In this document: positions 25,645 to 34,780 of the stretch, piece by piece | How the letters are laid out: every line of letters begins with the position of its first letter | How positions within the stretch are numbered: the stretch's first letter is position 1 | From: Candidatus Poribacteria bacterium | Lineage (GTDB): Bacteria; Poribacteria; WGA-4E; JAJDTR01 | Assembly (NCBI GenBank): GCA_028820655.1 | Contig: JAPPIK010000059.1 | Location: 32,956 to 78,669, forward strand | DNA: 45,714 nucleotides | Direction: 5' to 3' | Notes under the pieces: model-generated | The model's database searches: none | What the model was told of the DNA's origin: nothing | What the model saw: only the letters and a program-made list of their open reading frames with translations | Made by a program: the position numbers and the translations under genes

Positions 25645-25775
25645 CTCGTTTCTTCCCATCGTTCTAAGATTTCCTGAGACGCGAACGGTGGAGCCTCAAG
25701 AACTTACGCAGGCACTCTACAAATTTTCAATTCGTTTAAAAACTGTCGTGTTGGCGGCATTCCGCATTCTCAACG

Positions 25776-26366
25776 CTAATGACTCGCTGCCGCGTTTCCT
25801 AATTCCTGTAGCCACAAACCCTTCCGATCTTCTTGCGCCTGATCCTGACACCGTTGGAACCGCTCCGTATACTTATGCTCAAATAAAGTGATTCTTCCAT
25901 AACCTCGGCAGACTAGCTCTAGATTTACAAAAAAACAATCCGATGCACGGAACACGTACGCCAGCATTCGACCGTACCCGTCCCGTCGCTCCTCACCGAA
26001 TCTGAGATACACCGACTCTCCTGCCAGCAGATTCGTGGTAAATGCAGAGGCTGCGGGACCGTACGGTTCAACAGGTTTTGTCGGATGTACCGTCTCCGGT
26101 GTGTCAACGCCTATCAGACGAACAGATTCAACTCGTCCTTCATATTCGATTTTAATCGTATCGCCGTCAACCACCTTTACCACTGGATATGTCGTATCGC
26201 GAGAAAAATTCTCCGCGATACTGCCTTTCGACGGCAGAAACCGCTTTTTCACCGAAACTACGAAATTACGCCATCCAAGTTCAGCGTCGGCGTACCGCTT
26301 CAAAACACCCGAATCAGCATCATGTTCGGCGTGGTGCGTGAGAACATTGGCGAGAGCCAAAAGCAA
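25776..26366 (-). CDS. Staphylococcal-nuclease-like thermonuclease, signal peptide out of frame
   Basis: Predicted secreted or membrane-anchored Ca-dependent nuclease. The SNase fold runs from about residue 60 to 185: VVKVVDGDTIKIEYEG, VRLIGVDTPE, RRDGYGRMLAYVF, VNLELVCRGYGRI. The catalytic Arg, Glu and second Arg of the family are present. The frame begins at a TTG directly after a stop and lacks a full export signal. An ATG in another frame at complement 26434-26436 encodes MKPFTSYRVGCGLASITVLS. Removing one base from the A4 run at 26359-26362 joins the two into a continuous protein whose signal helix continues MIALALANVLTHH. So the gene is probably 25776-26436 with one frameshift, real or technical. 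Confidence 0.85.
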   Translation of the reverse strand: MLLALANVLTHHAEHDADSGVLKRYADAELGWRNFVVSVKKRFLPSKGSIAENFSRDTTYPVVKVVDGDTIKIEYEGRVESVRLIGVDTPETVHPTKPVEPYGPAASAFTTNLLAGESVYLRFGEERRDGYGRMLAYVFRASDCFFVNLELVCRGYGRITLFEHKYTERFQRCQDQAQEDRKGLWLQELGNAAASH

Positions 26367-26534
26367 TCATCACCCACGACAACACGGTGATTGACGCGAG
26401 GCCGCAGCCAACACGGTAGGATGTGAAAGGCTTCATATTTGTCTGCTCAAACAAGCGCTCGGTATTGCTAATGTGCGGTTGTGATTTCAATCGAGCCGGA
26501 ATACCATTTCCTAAAATTTACAGTACATAATCTA

Positions 26535-26578
26535 CGTTATTCCAGTAAAGGCTGGTGCGCAGTGCGCACCCTACAAGC
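26535..26578. repeat. GGCTGGTGCGC palindromic repeat
   Basis: GGTGCGC-AG-TGCGCACC followed by CTACAAG is the reverse complement of the TTTGTAGGGTGTGCACCGCG segment in the terminal 154 bp array. It lies at the 3' end of the EF-Tu-like gene and could serve as its terminator stem. Confidence 0.65.
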
Positions 26579-26582
26579 GCCT

Positions 26583-27743
26583 CTATTCTACAATCTCGGT
26601 TACGACGCCCATCCCAATCCGTGCTCCCATCTTCTTAATCTCAAACCGTGCGCCGACCTGAAGCGCCATCGGCACGTCAAGGGCGATAGACACATGGGCG
26701 TGCTCGCCCGGGTTGACCATCGGAATATCGGGCGGCAGGTGAAGGTGTCCGGTGACATCGATTGTCCAGAGATGGATTTCGGGTTTATCGTTGCCGACCA
26801 GCGGCACGTGCGTTTTGCATTCCTCCGGTGTCATAACGTAGACCGCCGCTTCGAAGACGGTATGGGATTTTATGCTTTTCGGTTCCGACACCACCTGACC
26901 CGGAGAAATCCAACCTGGCTCGGCATCGACCTGTACCTCATCGTCACTCAATGCGGCCAAACGCGTTTTGACCCGCTCTCCTTTCCCTACAACATCAACG
27001 GCGTGTCCGACAGCGAGTCCGCCCTGGATGACATCGCCGCGCAGTGTCGATATCCCTTTTGGATTGTCGGTCACTTCGCGAATTGGCATGAGCAGCGGCA
27101 GGTCCGCCGGGTTTACCGGTTGGGGCATGCACCCGCCCATCGCAAGTATCAGATCGACAACCGGCTTCCAGTCCTCCGAATTTAGATTGTGCCCCTTGTA
27201 TCTCAGCGCTTTAAGCGCGTCGCCAACGATAATCGGGGAGTTGTTCTCCTCGTAACCGCATTCGGTAAGGAGTTCGCGTATCTCCGCCGCGCAAATCTCA
27301 ATCAACTCCGGATCTTCAACCCTATCGGTTTGGTTGAGAAACGCGATAATGACGGGGATGTGAGTTTGGCGTGCAAGCCGAATCTGCGTCTCGGATGATT
27401 CGGTTACTCCATCGACCGCGCTTACGACCCAAATTGCCCCTCGTACCTCTGGAGAACCGCTAATCAGCATCTTTACGGTGTCCGCATGGCTCACACAGTC
27501 GATTTGCGTGTAGTGTCTCCCGCTCGTCTCATAGTCGACGGCTAGGTAATCGAGACCTACGCCATCACTGATGGAGTGGTGAAACGCGGGTTGTGATTCG
27601 ATGTCGCCCGCGTCTACCGGCGTCGATCCGATTCGAGACACCACTTTCGTCATCGCCGCCGTGAGTGAGGTTTTTCCCACCTGCGCCCCACCAAGCGTGC
27701 AAACTGTCAGTGGTTGATGACGGTAACCCCTCTTGTCGTCCAT
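26583..27743 (-). CDS. Divergent EF-Tu-like protein with altered GTPase motifs
   Basis: 386 aa with all three EF-Tu domains: the GTPase-like domain to about residue 200, domain 2 (LMPIREV, GDVIQGGLAVGHAVDVVG) and domain 3 (SIKSHTVFEAAVYVMTPEE to GARIGMGVVTEIVE). The nucleotide site departs from EF-Tu. G1 is GGAQVGKT instead of GHVDHGKT. The switch I RGIT is absent. G3 is DCVSH instead of DCPGH, losing the glycine that holds the gamma-phosphate but keeping the catalytic-type His86. G4 is NQTD instead of NKxD. It therefore may bind GTP poorly or not at all. It is a lone gene, without fusA or rps genes, so it is not the normal tuf. AAGGGTG precedes the ATG. Role unknown. Confidence 0.88.
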   Translation of the reverse strand: MDDKRGYRHQPLTVCTLGGAQVGKTSLTAAMTKVVSRIGSTPVDAGDIESQPAFHHSISDGVGLDYLAVDYETSGRHYTQIDCVSHADTVKMLISGSPEVRGAIWVVSAVDGVTESSETQIRLARQTHIPVIIAFLNQTDRVEDPELIEICAAEIRELLTECGYEENNSPIIVGDALKALRYKGHNLNSEDWKPVVDLILAMGGCMPQPVNPADLPLLMPIREVTDNPKGISTLRGDVIQGGLAVGHAVDVVGKGERVKTRLAALSDDEVQVDAEPGWISPGQVVSEPKSIKSHTVFEAAVYVMTPEECKTHVPLVGNDKPEIHLWTIDVTGHLHLPPDIPMVNPGEHAHVSIALDVPMALQVGARFEIKKMGARIGMGVVTEIVE

Positions 27744-27933
27744 AATTTCACCCTTCTATCCAAGATATTATCTCTCCCACCATGTTATCACATCATAGCG
27801 GGAGGAAACAACAGCGGCGTGCCTCCCCTGCGGTTCATGACGCGTTGTTTTCCGTTGACACGTTTTGAAACGAAATCTATAATTGGCGCGATGCCCCGCA
27901 TCCGAACCGAGTGCGCTAACACTGGAGGTACAC

Positions 27934-28821
27934 ATGATTCTTACGATGAATAAACACCCGTTGGAGTTGAACGGGAAATATCTGGGCATGCTGCGAGAAG
28001 CCAACGACCTTCTCGGCAATTCGGAAGCGCTGAATGCACGGCTTGAAGAGGATGGCTATCTGCTCATTCGTGGGCTTCACAATCGGAGAAAGGTCCAAGC
28101 CGCACGCCAGTTCCTTCTCGAAAAACTCGACGAGAACGGACAACTCGATACATCCTATCCGCTAACGCAGGGCGTTCCGGCAGCGGGCAAACGGGGTAGA
28201 TTTTCCGGAGGCAACAAGCAAGTGACCCACGATCCCGCATTCTTGGACGTGGTCGAATCACCGGAGATCATGGACTTCTGCGAGATGTATTTCCACGCAC
28301 CGGTGATCACGTACGACTTTAAGTGGCTGCGTGTGATTCCGCCCGGAGGATTTACGGGTGCGCATTATGACATTGTTTATATGGGGCGCGGCACGAAGCG
28401 CGTTCTCACCTGCTGGACGCCGCTCGACGATATTCCGTTCGAATTGGGGCCTCTGATGCTACTCGTAGGCTCGCATCGGTTTGAGGCGATCAGGAGAACC
28501 TACGCGGAAATGGACGTCGACAGGGATCACGTTACCGGATCGTTTTCGTATGACCCCGTCGAATTGGTTGATCGCTATGGCGGAAGGTGGGGGACGAGCT
28601 CATTCGAGATGGGAGACGTGCTAATCCTCGGCATGTACACCATGCACGCCTCGCTAGACAACACCACTAACCGCTTTCGGTTAAGCACCGACACCCGCTA
28701 TCAACGCGCCGACGAACCCGTGGATGAGCGTTGGATTGGCGAGAATCCTATCGCTCATTATGCGTGGACGAAGGGCGAAACGGTACCGATGGAGGAGATG
28801 CGGCAACGGTGGGGAGTGTAA
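27934..28821 (+). CDS. Phytanoyl-CoA dioxygenase family protein
   Basis: Fe(II)/2-oxoglutarate oxygenase, 295 aa, substrate unknown. The metal-binding triad is visible: His and Asp in GAHYDIVYMGRG and the distal His in MHASLDN, followed by the 2-oxoglutarate-binding Arg in NRFRLSTDTRYQ. The region between has the usual LGPLMLLVGSHRF. The ATG at 27934 has TGGAGG 7 bases before it and suits the family; the frame opens 51 bases earlier. Members of this family hydroxylate very varied small molecules, so no substrate is proposed. Confidence 0.92.
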   Translation: MILTMNKHPLELNGKYLGMLREANDLLGNSEALNARLEEDGYLLIRGLHNRRKVQAARQFLLEKLDENGQLDTSYPLTQGVPAAGKRGRFSGGNKQVTHDPAFLDVVESPEIMDFCEMYFHAPVITYDFKWLRVIPPGGFTGAHYDIVYMGRGTKRVLTCWTPLDDIPFELGPLMLLVGSHRFEAIRRTYAEMDVDRDHVTGSFSYDPVELVDRYGGRWGTSSFEMGDVLILGMYTMHASLDNTTNRFRLSTDTRYQRADEPVDERWIGENPIAHYAWTKGETVPMEEMRQRWGV

Positions 28822-28912
28822 AAGGGCTGGAAGTATAGAAGGGTGGAAGACCGGAAGAATGGAAGGTGACGGGCGGTTCGAGAATTGATAGTTCCAATAT
28901 TGCGAAGCGGAT

Positions 28913-29812
28913 TCAGTCACGCTTCAGGGCTGGGAGAACTTCGCTCGCGGCGATTGCGGCTAATATCAGGAGCGCGCCGATAATCTGAACCCATGACAAC
29001 CGGTCTCCGGCTAACAGGTAGCCGAAAAACACGGCGAAAACCGGTTCCATCGTCAGAATGATAGCCGTTCTGGTTGCCGACAAACGCTGTTGAACGTACG
29101 TCTGTACGGCAAAAGCAAGGGCGGACGCGAGTACGCCGGTGATGACTAGAGCGAACCACACGTGTCCGGGTGGAGACGAAGGGCTTTCGAAGAACAGCCA
29201 CGGCAGGCCGCATAGCAATGCGGTTGTAACCATCTGCGCTAACGCCAGGGCGGTGGCGTCGTAACGAGGGGCAAATTGCGACAGCAGCGCGATGTGCAGC
29301 CCGAAGCAGGCAGCGCAGCCGAGGGTGAGTCCGTCCCCGATACGTATCGCTTCCGGGCTATCCCCCACGAGCAGAAGTGTTCCAACCAAGCACGCTCCCA
29401 ACGGTAAGAGAAAACTGCGGTCAATGCGGGCTCTGAACAGGGCAAGACCGGCAGCCGGAGCGAAGACGACAAACAGCCCGGTGATGAGACCGGAGTTGGT
29501 TGGCGTCGTGTAGCGCAGACCGTAGGTTTGAAGCAGGTAACCGCCCGCCAAGCATATTCCGATCCCGGCGCCGGCGACAAACGTCCCGCGCCTCAAACGC
29601 TTGAATGAAAAAGGACCAAGACACAGCGACGCGATGGTAAATCGAAGAGCCAAGAAGCCAAGGACGGAGTATGCCATGACCGAATCCCGAACCACGACGA
29701 ACGTCCAGCCCCAGACGACGGTAATGAGGATGAGCAACCCCGTTAGAAGAAGATTCGCCATTATGCAGTCACAAATTACCTCCGCTTCGATAGATTCAGG
29801 TTGAAATTCCAT
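28913..29812 (-). CDS. EamA/DMT-family transporter
   Basis: Inner-membrane exporter of the drug/metabolite superfamily with ten hydrophobic helices in two EamA repeats. Typical words: LILITVVWGWTFVVVRDS, LRYTTPTNSGLITGLFVVFAP, LSATRTAIILTMEPVFAVFF, GYLLAGDRLSWVQIIGALLI. The frame begins at 29812, but MANLLLTGLL from the ATG at 29761 matches the usual start better; a GGAGGT lies 16 bases upstream of it, rather far. Substrate cannot be read from sequence. Confidence 0.92.
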   Translation of the reverse strand: MEFQPESIEAEVICDCIMANLLLTGLLILITVVWGWTFVVVRDSVMAYSVLGFLALRFTIASLCLGPFSFKRLRRGTFVAGAGIGICLAGGYLLQTYGLRYTTPTNSGLITGLFVVFAPAAGLALFRARIDRSFLLPLGACLVGTLLLVGDSPEAIRIGDGLTLGCAACFGLHIALLSQFAPRYDATALALAQMVTTALLCGLPWLFFESPSSPPGHVWFALVITGVLASALAFAVQTYVQQRLSATRTAIILTMEPVFAVFFGYLLAGDRLSWVQIIGALLILAAIAASEVLPALKRD

Positions 29813-29914
29813 CTACCGAGCAGTTATATAAGGCGGTTTCAGCGCCGTCGCTCTTATAGCAGATTAGGCGAAGATTTGTCAAACTTTTCGTAATGTTTTG
29901 AAACTCTTGACGGC

Positions 29915-29943
29915 TTGCATCTACTTGGGGATGCGAGTATAAT
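29915..29943 (+). promoter_or_regulatory. Sigma70-like promoter of the barrel pseudogene
   Basis: TTGCAT (29915-29920), 17 bases, consensus TATAAT (29938-29943). The spacer contains a GCATC...GATGC inverted repeat that overlaps both boxes and could be an operator. The gene starts 48 bases later. Confidence 0.6.
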
Positions 29944-29991
29944 ATCCGATGGGCGCGACTATAGACTCGTGTACAAATAGGAGCCAGAGAG

Positions 29992-30850
29992 ATGCACGTT
30001 ACTCATAATGGGAGTTGGCGCCACGTTATCGTGGGATTAACGAAGATGCTCCGAGGGAAAAGTGTGTCGAAGATCGTGATTGCATCGAGTTTATGTATTT
30101 CTTCTGTTGTACTCTTGAATATTGGGAATGCCCACTCAGGTTCTTATGCAGGTTACGTATCAACGGCGGAGTTTGTCGAGGCCTCGTACGCCAAGACCGT
30201 CGACAACACCGGCCCTAAAAACGTGTCAACTCAGCAAGGTAGGATTAATCGCGCTCGATCGAACGCCGATAGGGCTATTAACGGACTCGGTTATGTCGTT
30301 GGCTACCGTAAGTTGCTCGGTTCAGGTAGTTTTTCCTAAGCGGTGAGTTTGACATTTTACTCTTCCACGAGGGTAGAGTATACGGAGATATCGAGGAAAA
30401 GGGAACCTCGGAAGGTCCAAACCAACTTGGAGAGAGCTGGTCCGAGAACTGGACTTTTGAAAGGGACAACAATTATGGATTCACGCTCAAACTCGGTGGC
30501 AATCCGGGGCCTCCAAAAGCATGGAAAGCAAACGTTTACGCGGTCGGAGGTGTCCGACTCGCCAGTGCTCGTTGGAGACCTATTACCACGGTTGCTTCAA
30601 GCCGGAACCGTGTGCAGTTGCCGAATATGATTCAGGAAGGTTTTCGGAAGATTTTTATTCAGCCGGCTGGACTGGAGGTTTTGGCGTGGAGAAGAAACTC
30701 TCGCATCACATGTGGCTTGAAGTCGAAGGACGCTACACCAGCTACACGAAAGAGAAGTGGGTTACTCCGTTTCACGGCTTGGGTGTGGAAGTGACATCCG
30801 AATCGGCCAACGATACTACTATCTTACGGTTTAACGTTGTTTTAAGATAA
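29992..30850 (+). pseudogene. Outer-membrane beta-barrel protein broken by two frameshifts
   Basis: Three frames join into one protein of about 285 residues. Part 1 (29992 to about 30334): signal peptide SKIVIASSLCISSVVLLNIG, then NGLGYVVGYRKLLGSGSF. Part 2: FLSGEFDILLFHEGRVYGDI, later YGFTLKLGG and VYAVGGVRLASARW. Part 3: YYHGCFKPEPCAVAEYDSG, then GWTGGFGVEKKLSHHMWLEV and a last strand TTILRFNVVLR. The breaks fit one missing T in the T5 run at 30330-30334 and one missing T near 30580. Alternating strand patterns indicate a small barrel. AGGAGCC precedes the ATG, and a good promoter lies upstream. Confidence 0.75.
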
Positions 30851-30936
30851 TCCAGTGAGTTAAACAGGAAAGCGATGGCAGTGCACGCAAATCTAACTCG
30901 CAGCCTTAAAGACTATTGTCGCAAAGGAGAGATTCA

Positions 30937-32154
30937 TTGACATATCGAGTAAAACCGAAATCTTTACGAAGTTGGTATAGCACTATCGGATTAATCAGGC
31001 CTCCTGCTGTTCACTACATCCTGGTCGCGGCAATGTTGACGCTGTTTGGCGGGTGTGAGGAGGCACAACGTGTCCTCACATCGCTGCCGGATGGAGACGG
31101 AGATGTCATCAAAATCGGCTTCATCTACAGCAGCACGAACCGGAGCCACAGCCTCAACGGTGCGGAACTTGCGGAACGAAAACTGAATGCGGAGGGCGGC
31201 GTGCACGGCACTCCTATCAGATTGGTCGCGCGCGGTAACATAACCGGCGATGAGCACGCCGTAGAGATAGCAGAGGCATTGATTGTCGAAGAGGGGGTAT
31301 CCGCAATTATTGGTCCCAATCTATCGCGCTATGCCGTTCATATCGGGGAGGTTGCCCAAGCGCACGATATACCTATGGTGACGACCACGGCGACCAACCC
31401 GACAGTTACCGCTGCGGGTGATTATGTGTTCATGTCGGCGTTTACCGACGACTTTCAGGGAAAGGTGATGGCTCAGTTCGCAGCGCAAGATTTGGAGGCA
31501 AAGACGGCGGCGGTTCTCACGCGCAGCGGTTCGCTCTATTCGGGAGGATTATCCCAGACCTTTATCGACAACTTTACGGCGTTCGGAGGCCAAGTTGTGG
31601 TTGCGGAATTTTACGCGAGGGGAGACACCGATTTCACGCCGCAACTAACAGCAATCGCCGAATCGGCGCCGGATGTCTTATTTCTGCCGGGGTTCTCCGC
31701 CGAGATCCCGCTAGTAGTTGAACAGGCACGGACACTCGGCGTTACAGGTATTCTGCTCGGCGGGGATAGTTGGGACAATGCGGCGTTGATTGCCCAAAGC
31801 GGCGGGATCCTCGAGGGGAGTTATTTTTCGACGTTTTTCTGGGCGGACGTTCCACCGGGGTCGTTGGGTAAGGACGCACACCAGTTCATCGACACCTATA
31901 CCTCGATCTTCGGCATCCCGCCCGACGGCGGGGCGGCGCTGGGATATGATGCGCTTAGACTGACGGTGCAGGCGATGCGCCGGGCGCCCGAATTGACGCC
32001 GACCGAGATTCGCGATCAGATTGCAGCCACGAAGAACTATAGCGGCGCGACGTTCATCTCCGGCTACGATGACAACCGGCACGCGTCAAAAAGCGCGTTC
32101 ATCAACCGCATCGTTGATGGCGAAGCGCGGTTCCATAAACTGATTCACCCTTAA
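30937..32154 (+). CDS. ABC-type branched-chain amino-acid-like substrate-binding lipoprotein (copy 1)
   Basis: Type I periplasmic binding protein (Peripla_BP_6, LivJ-like), 405 aa. The N-terminus has a long basic region, a hydrophobic stretch and lipobox FGGC, so it is anchored in a membrane. The mature part begins IKIGFIYSSTNRSHSLNGAE, with the typical AIIGPNLSRYAVHIGEVAQA, TTTATNPTVTAAGDYVFMSA and LLGGDSWDN. TTG start at 30937 with AAAGGAGA seven bases before it, better than the TTG at 30916. No permease or ATPase gene is nearby. A close paralogue lies at 33261 on the far side of a methyltransferase gene. Confidence 0.9.
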   Translation: MTYRVKPKSLRSWYSTIGLIRPPAVHYILVAAMLTLFGGCEEAQRVLTSLPDGDGDVIKIGFIYSSTNRSHSLNGAELAERKLNAEGGVHGTPIRLVARGNITGDEHAVEIAEALIVEEGVSAIIGPNLSRYAVHIGEVAQAHDIPMVTTTATNPTVTAAGDYVFMSAFTDDFQGKVMAQFAAQDLEAKTAAVLTRSGSLYSGGLSQTFIDNFTAFGGQVVVAEFYARGDTDFTPQLTAIAESAPDVLFLPGFSAEIPLVVEQARTLGVTGILLGGDSWDNAALIAQSGGILEGSYFSTFFWADVPPGSLGKDAHQFIDTYTSIFGIPPDGGAALGYDALRLTVQAMRRAPELTPTEIRDQIAATKNYSGATFISGYDDNRHASKSAFINRIVDGEARFHKLIHP

Positions 32155-32262
32155 CTGCAATTCCAATTATTTAGGTTCGGAGGTTCCACCTGTTTATCCT
32201 TGGGTTTTGAACAATCCCGGATGACATCAATTTTAGAAAAACCGATTATTATTTATACACTG

Positions 32263-32337
32263 CGGTAGGTTCGGTTTCCTAACCGAACTGGTATGTATTT
32301 GGTCTCGCAGGTGCGGTTGGAAACCGCACCTACCGAA
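32263..32337. repeat. Two GTAGGT(G/T)CGGTT palindromes
   Basis: GGTAGGTTCGGTTTCCTAAC with CGAACTG, then GCAGGTGCGGTTGGAAACC with GCACCTACC. Each is an inverted repeat and the pair forms a larger near-palindrome. Same family as 1005 and 16122. The rest of 32155-32392 has no gene. Confidence 0.75.
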
Positions 32338-32392
32338 TATGTGAAAATATAAATGGAATTGACTACTACATTCGGGAGGAGAAATTACCGGC

Positions 32393-33229
32393 ATGAGTGA
32401 GCAACAAAGTGATGCGACATACACGATGGGACGCTCCAAAGAGGAGACGGAACGGTTAATTCAGCAGTCGGGTTTATACGAGGACGTGACTAAACGTCTC
32501 CTTGAGGAAGCAGGGCTTTTCAACGGGATGAAAGTCCTTGATATTGGAAGCGGCGCAGGTGATGTCGCGATGACAGCGGCTGAACTCGTCGGTGCTGACG
32601 GGGAAGTTACCGGTGTGGATGTAAACGCCGAGATTCTCGAAACCGCCCGTGCACGGGCACAGGGAGCGGGCCTCGCAAACATCCAATTCCTGGCGGGAGA
32701 CGCGCGAACACTGGATCTTCCGAACGACTTCGACGCGCTTATCGGGCGTCTCGTCCTGATGTATATGGCGGACCCGGCAGATGCTTTGAAACAGCTTACG
32801 GCGCGCCTGCGCCCCGGTGCTATCGTTGCTTTCCAAGAGGTCGATTTTACTTCCATAGAGGCGTTTTATGCGGATCATACCCCCTTGATGAACAACTTGG
32901 CGCAATGGGCTGTCGAGGTCTTTAAGCGATCGGGCGCCCACACCGGAATGGGTTTTGACCTGTACGGTGCGTTTTTGGATGCCGGTTTGCCGGAACCTAC
33001 CCTACGATATACGGCACCCATGGGCGCCGCGGAGGCATGGGGCGGTTACCAATTCGTTGCCAACAGTTTTCGCAGCATTCTTCCGCTTATGGAAGCCTAT
33101 GGGATTGTCACGGCGGAAGAGGTCGATATTGAGACGCTTCCTCAGCGGCTTAGAGCCGAGGTTGTTGCCTCGAAACGGCCGATTATGTTGCCTCCGCATG
33201 TGACGGGTTGGACACAACTTCCATCGTAG
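32393..33229 (+). CDS. SAM-dependent class I methyltransferase
   Basis: 278 aa. Motif I VLDIGSGAGDVAMTAAELV, an acidic residue in VTGVDVNAEILETARARA, then AGDARTLDLP and LVLMYMADPADALKQLTARL match the Methyltransf_25/11 type. The C-terminal half is variable, as in small-molecule methyltransferases. GGGAGGAG lies 10-12 bases before the ATG. It is placed between two paralogous binding-protein genes on the same strand, with a 31-base gap to the second. Substrate unknown. Confidence 0.9.
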   Translation: MSEQQSDATYTMGRSKEETERLIQQSGLYEDVTKRLLEEAGLFNGMKVLDIGSGAGDVAMTAAELVGADGEVTGVDVNAEILETARARAQGAGLANIQFLAGDARTLDLPNDFDALIGRLVLMYMADPADALKQLTARLRPGAIVAFQEVDFTSIEAFYADHTPLMNNLAQWAVEVFKRSGAHTGMGFDLYGAFLDAGLPEPTLRYTAPMGAAEAWGGYQFVANSFRSILPLMEAYGIVTAEEVDIETLPQRLRAEVVASKRPIMLPPHVTGWTQLPS

Positions 33230-33260
33230 AATGAATGGTTGGTTCACGGATTGACACGAT

Positions 33261-34511
33261 ATGAAAAGATTGACGAAGAGGAAATTCTCTATTGAAAATC
33301 TACGCATCCGATTGAAGGGATGCAGATTCACCCATTGGCTTGTGGTACCGCTGTTGCTTGTCGGCTTTCTGTTTGCCGGGTGCGACCAAATTCAACGGAT
33401 GCTTGCCCCGTTGCCGAGCGAGAATGGTGAAACTGTTAAAATCGGTTTCATCTATACGACGCCGAACCGACTTAACAGCCGCTACGGCGCGGAACTGGCG
33501 GCGAACGAATTGAACGACGAGGGAGGCGTTCGTGGTACGCCGATAGAGTTGGTGACTCATGGCGTACCGACACAACGCCTCCTTAGCGAGAACATCAGCG
33601 ATACGGAGTACGTCGCAGGGATAACAGAGGAGCTGATTACCAAGGACGTGGTAACGGCAATCGCGGGTCCCAACCGTTCGACGCATGCCGTGGTCGTCGG
33701 TGAGATTGTACAGCGCTACGGGATACCGATGATAACCACGGGTGCGACCAACCCCGCCGTCACCGCTGCCGGCGACTTCGTGTTTATGGCGGCATTCACG
33801 GATGACTTTCAGGGCAAAGTGATGGCGCAGTTTGCCGTCGAAGATCTGGGAGCTAAAACCGCAGCGGTTCTTACGCACATGGGAGATGTTTATTCGGAGG
33901 GCTTATCAGAAACCTTCATGGCAAATTTTACCGCCCACGGCGGCGAGGTCGTTTCTGAAAAGTATTATATGGCGGGCGCCACCGATTTCACCGCTCAACT
34001 AACCGCAATCGCCAACGCCACGCCTGAAGTGGTTTTCTGCACCGGTTTCATCCCCGAACTCCCGCTAGTGGTTAGACAGGCGAGGGAGGAGATTGGCATC
34101 ACGGCAACTTTCCTTGGCGGCGATAGCTGGGATAACCCGGGGTTGATCCCGGAGGCCGGTTCGGCGGTTGACGGGAGTTTCTTTAGCAGCCCCTTTTCGG
34201 TAAACGCGGACCCGAGCGACTTGGGCGAAGACGCTCAGCGCTTTATTTCCGCCTACACCGGGACGTATAATGAAGTGCCGGATGGCGGGGCGGCGCTAGG
34301 ATATGACGCCGTCAGGCTGCTGGTTCAGGCAATGCGTCGTGCGCCCGATCTTGCGCCAACAGCGATCCGCGACCAGATTGCGGCGACGAGTGACTACAAC
34401 GGTGCAACGCTCATTTCGGGCTATGATGAGAACCGGCACACTGCCAAGAGCGCGGCGATCAACCGCATTGTCGATGGCGAGGTTCAGTTCTATAAGCTAA
34501 TCCAACCCTAG
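33261..34511 (+). CDS. ABC-type branched-chain amino-acid-like substrate-binding lipoprotein (copy 2)
   Basis: 416 aa paralogue of the 30937 protein along its full length: VKIGFIYTTPNRLNSRYGAE, then ITTGATNPAVTAAGDFVFMA, FTDDFQGKVMAQFAVEDLGA, FLGGDSWDN and a C-terminus with the same ISGYDENRHTAKSAAINRI. Lipobox FAGC after a long basic leader. About 65-70 percent of residues look identical by eye in the core, which suggests tandem duplication. The ligand-binding region differs at several loops. The ribosome-binding site is poor. Neither copy has transport partners here, so they may act as sensors or share a permease elsewhere. Confidence 0.9.
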   Translation: MKRLTKRKFSIENLRIRLKGCRFTHWLVVPLLLVGFLFAGCDQIQRMLAPLPSENGETVKIGFIYTTPNRLNSRYGAELAANELNDEGGVRGTPIELVTHGVPTQRLLSENISDTEYVAGITEELITKDVVTAIAGPNRSTHAVVVGEIVQRYGIPMITTGATNPAVTAAGDFVFMAAFTDDFQGKVMAQFAVEDLGAKTAAVLTHMGDVYSEGLSETFMANFTAHGGEVVSEKYYMAGATDFTAQLTAIANATPEVVFCTGFIPELPLVVRQAREEIGITATFLGGDSWDNPGLIPEAGSAVDGSFFSSPFSVNADPSDLGEDAQRFISAYTGTYNEVPDGGAALGYDAVRLLVQAMRRAPDLAPTAIRDQIAATSDYNGATLISGYDENRHTAKSAAINRIVDGEVQFYKLIQP

Positions 34512-34780
34512 CTAACGCACAGGATGTGTAGGTTTCAGGGGTATTCCCCTTAAACCGTTGAATTACGCATTAAAGCATTCATGCCCATATCAAGATTGCT
34601 TAACTGTGTGCCGCAGGCATGCGCTCAATAGATTAGGTTCCGTCAACATTTTGACACAACAAGATAATTGAGAGCGTGCCATTATCTCTGTCGGAATAAT
34701 TCTTTCAGCAGGTAACACCGGTTTTCACACCTTGGTTAGCTTGGAAAAAGCGTTCCATGGTAGATATTTCCCGCGTCTCG

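Noticed and set aside
25634-25891. 85-codon plus-strand frame after accA
   Set aside because: Starts in the terminator stem and overlaps the 3' end of the thermonuclease on the other strand.
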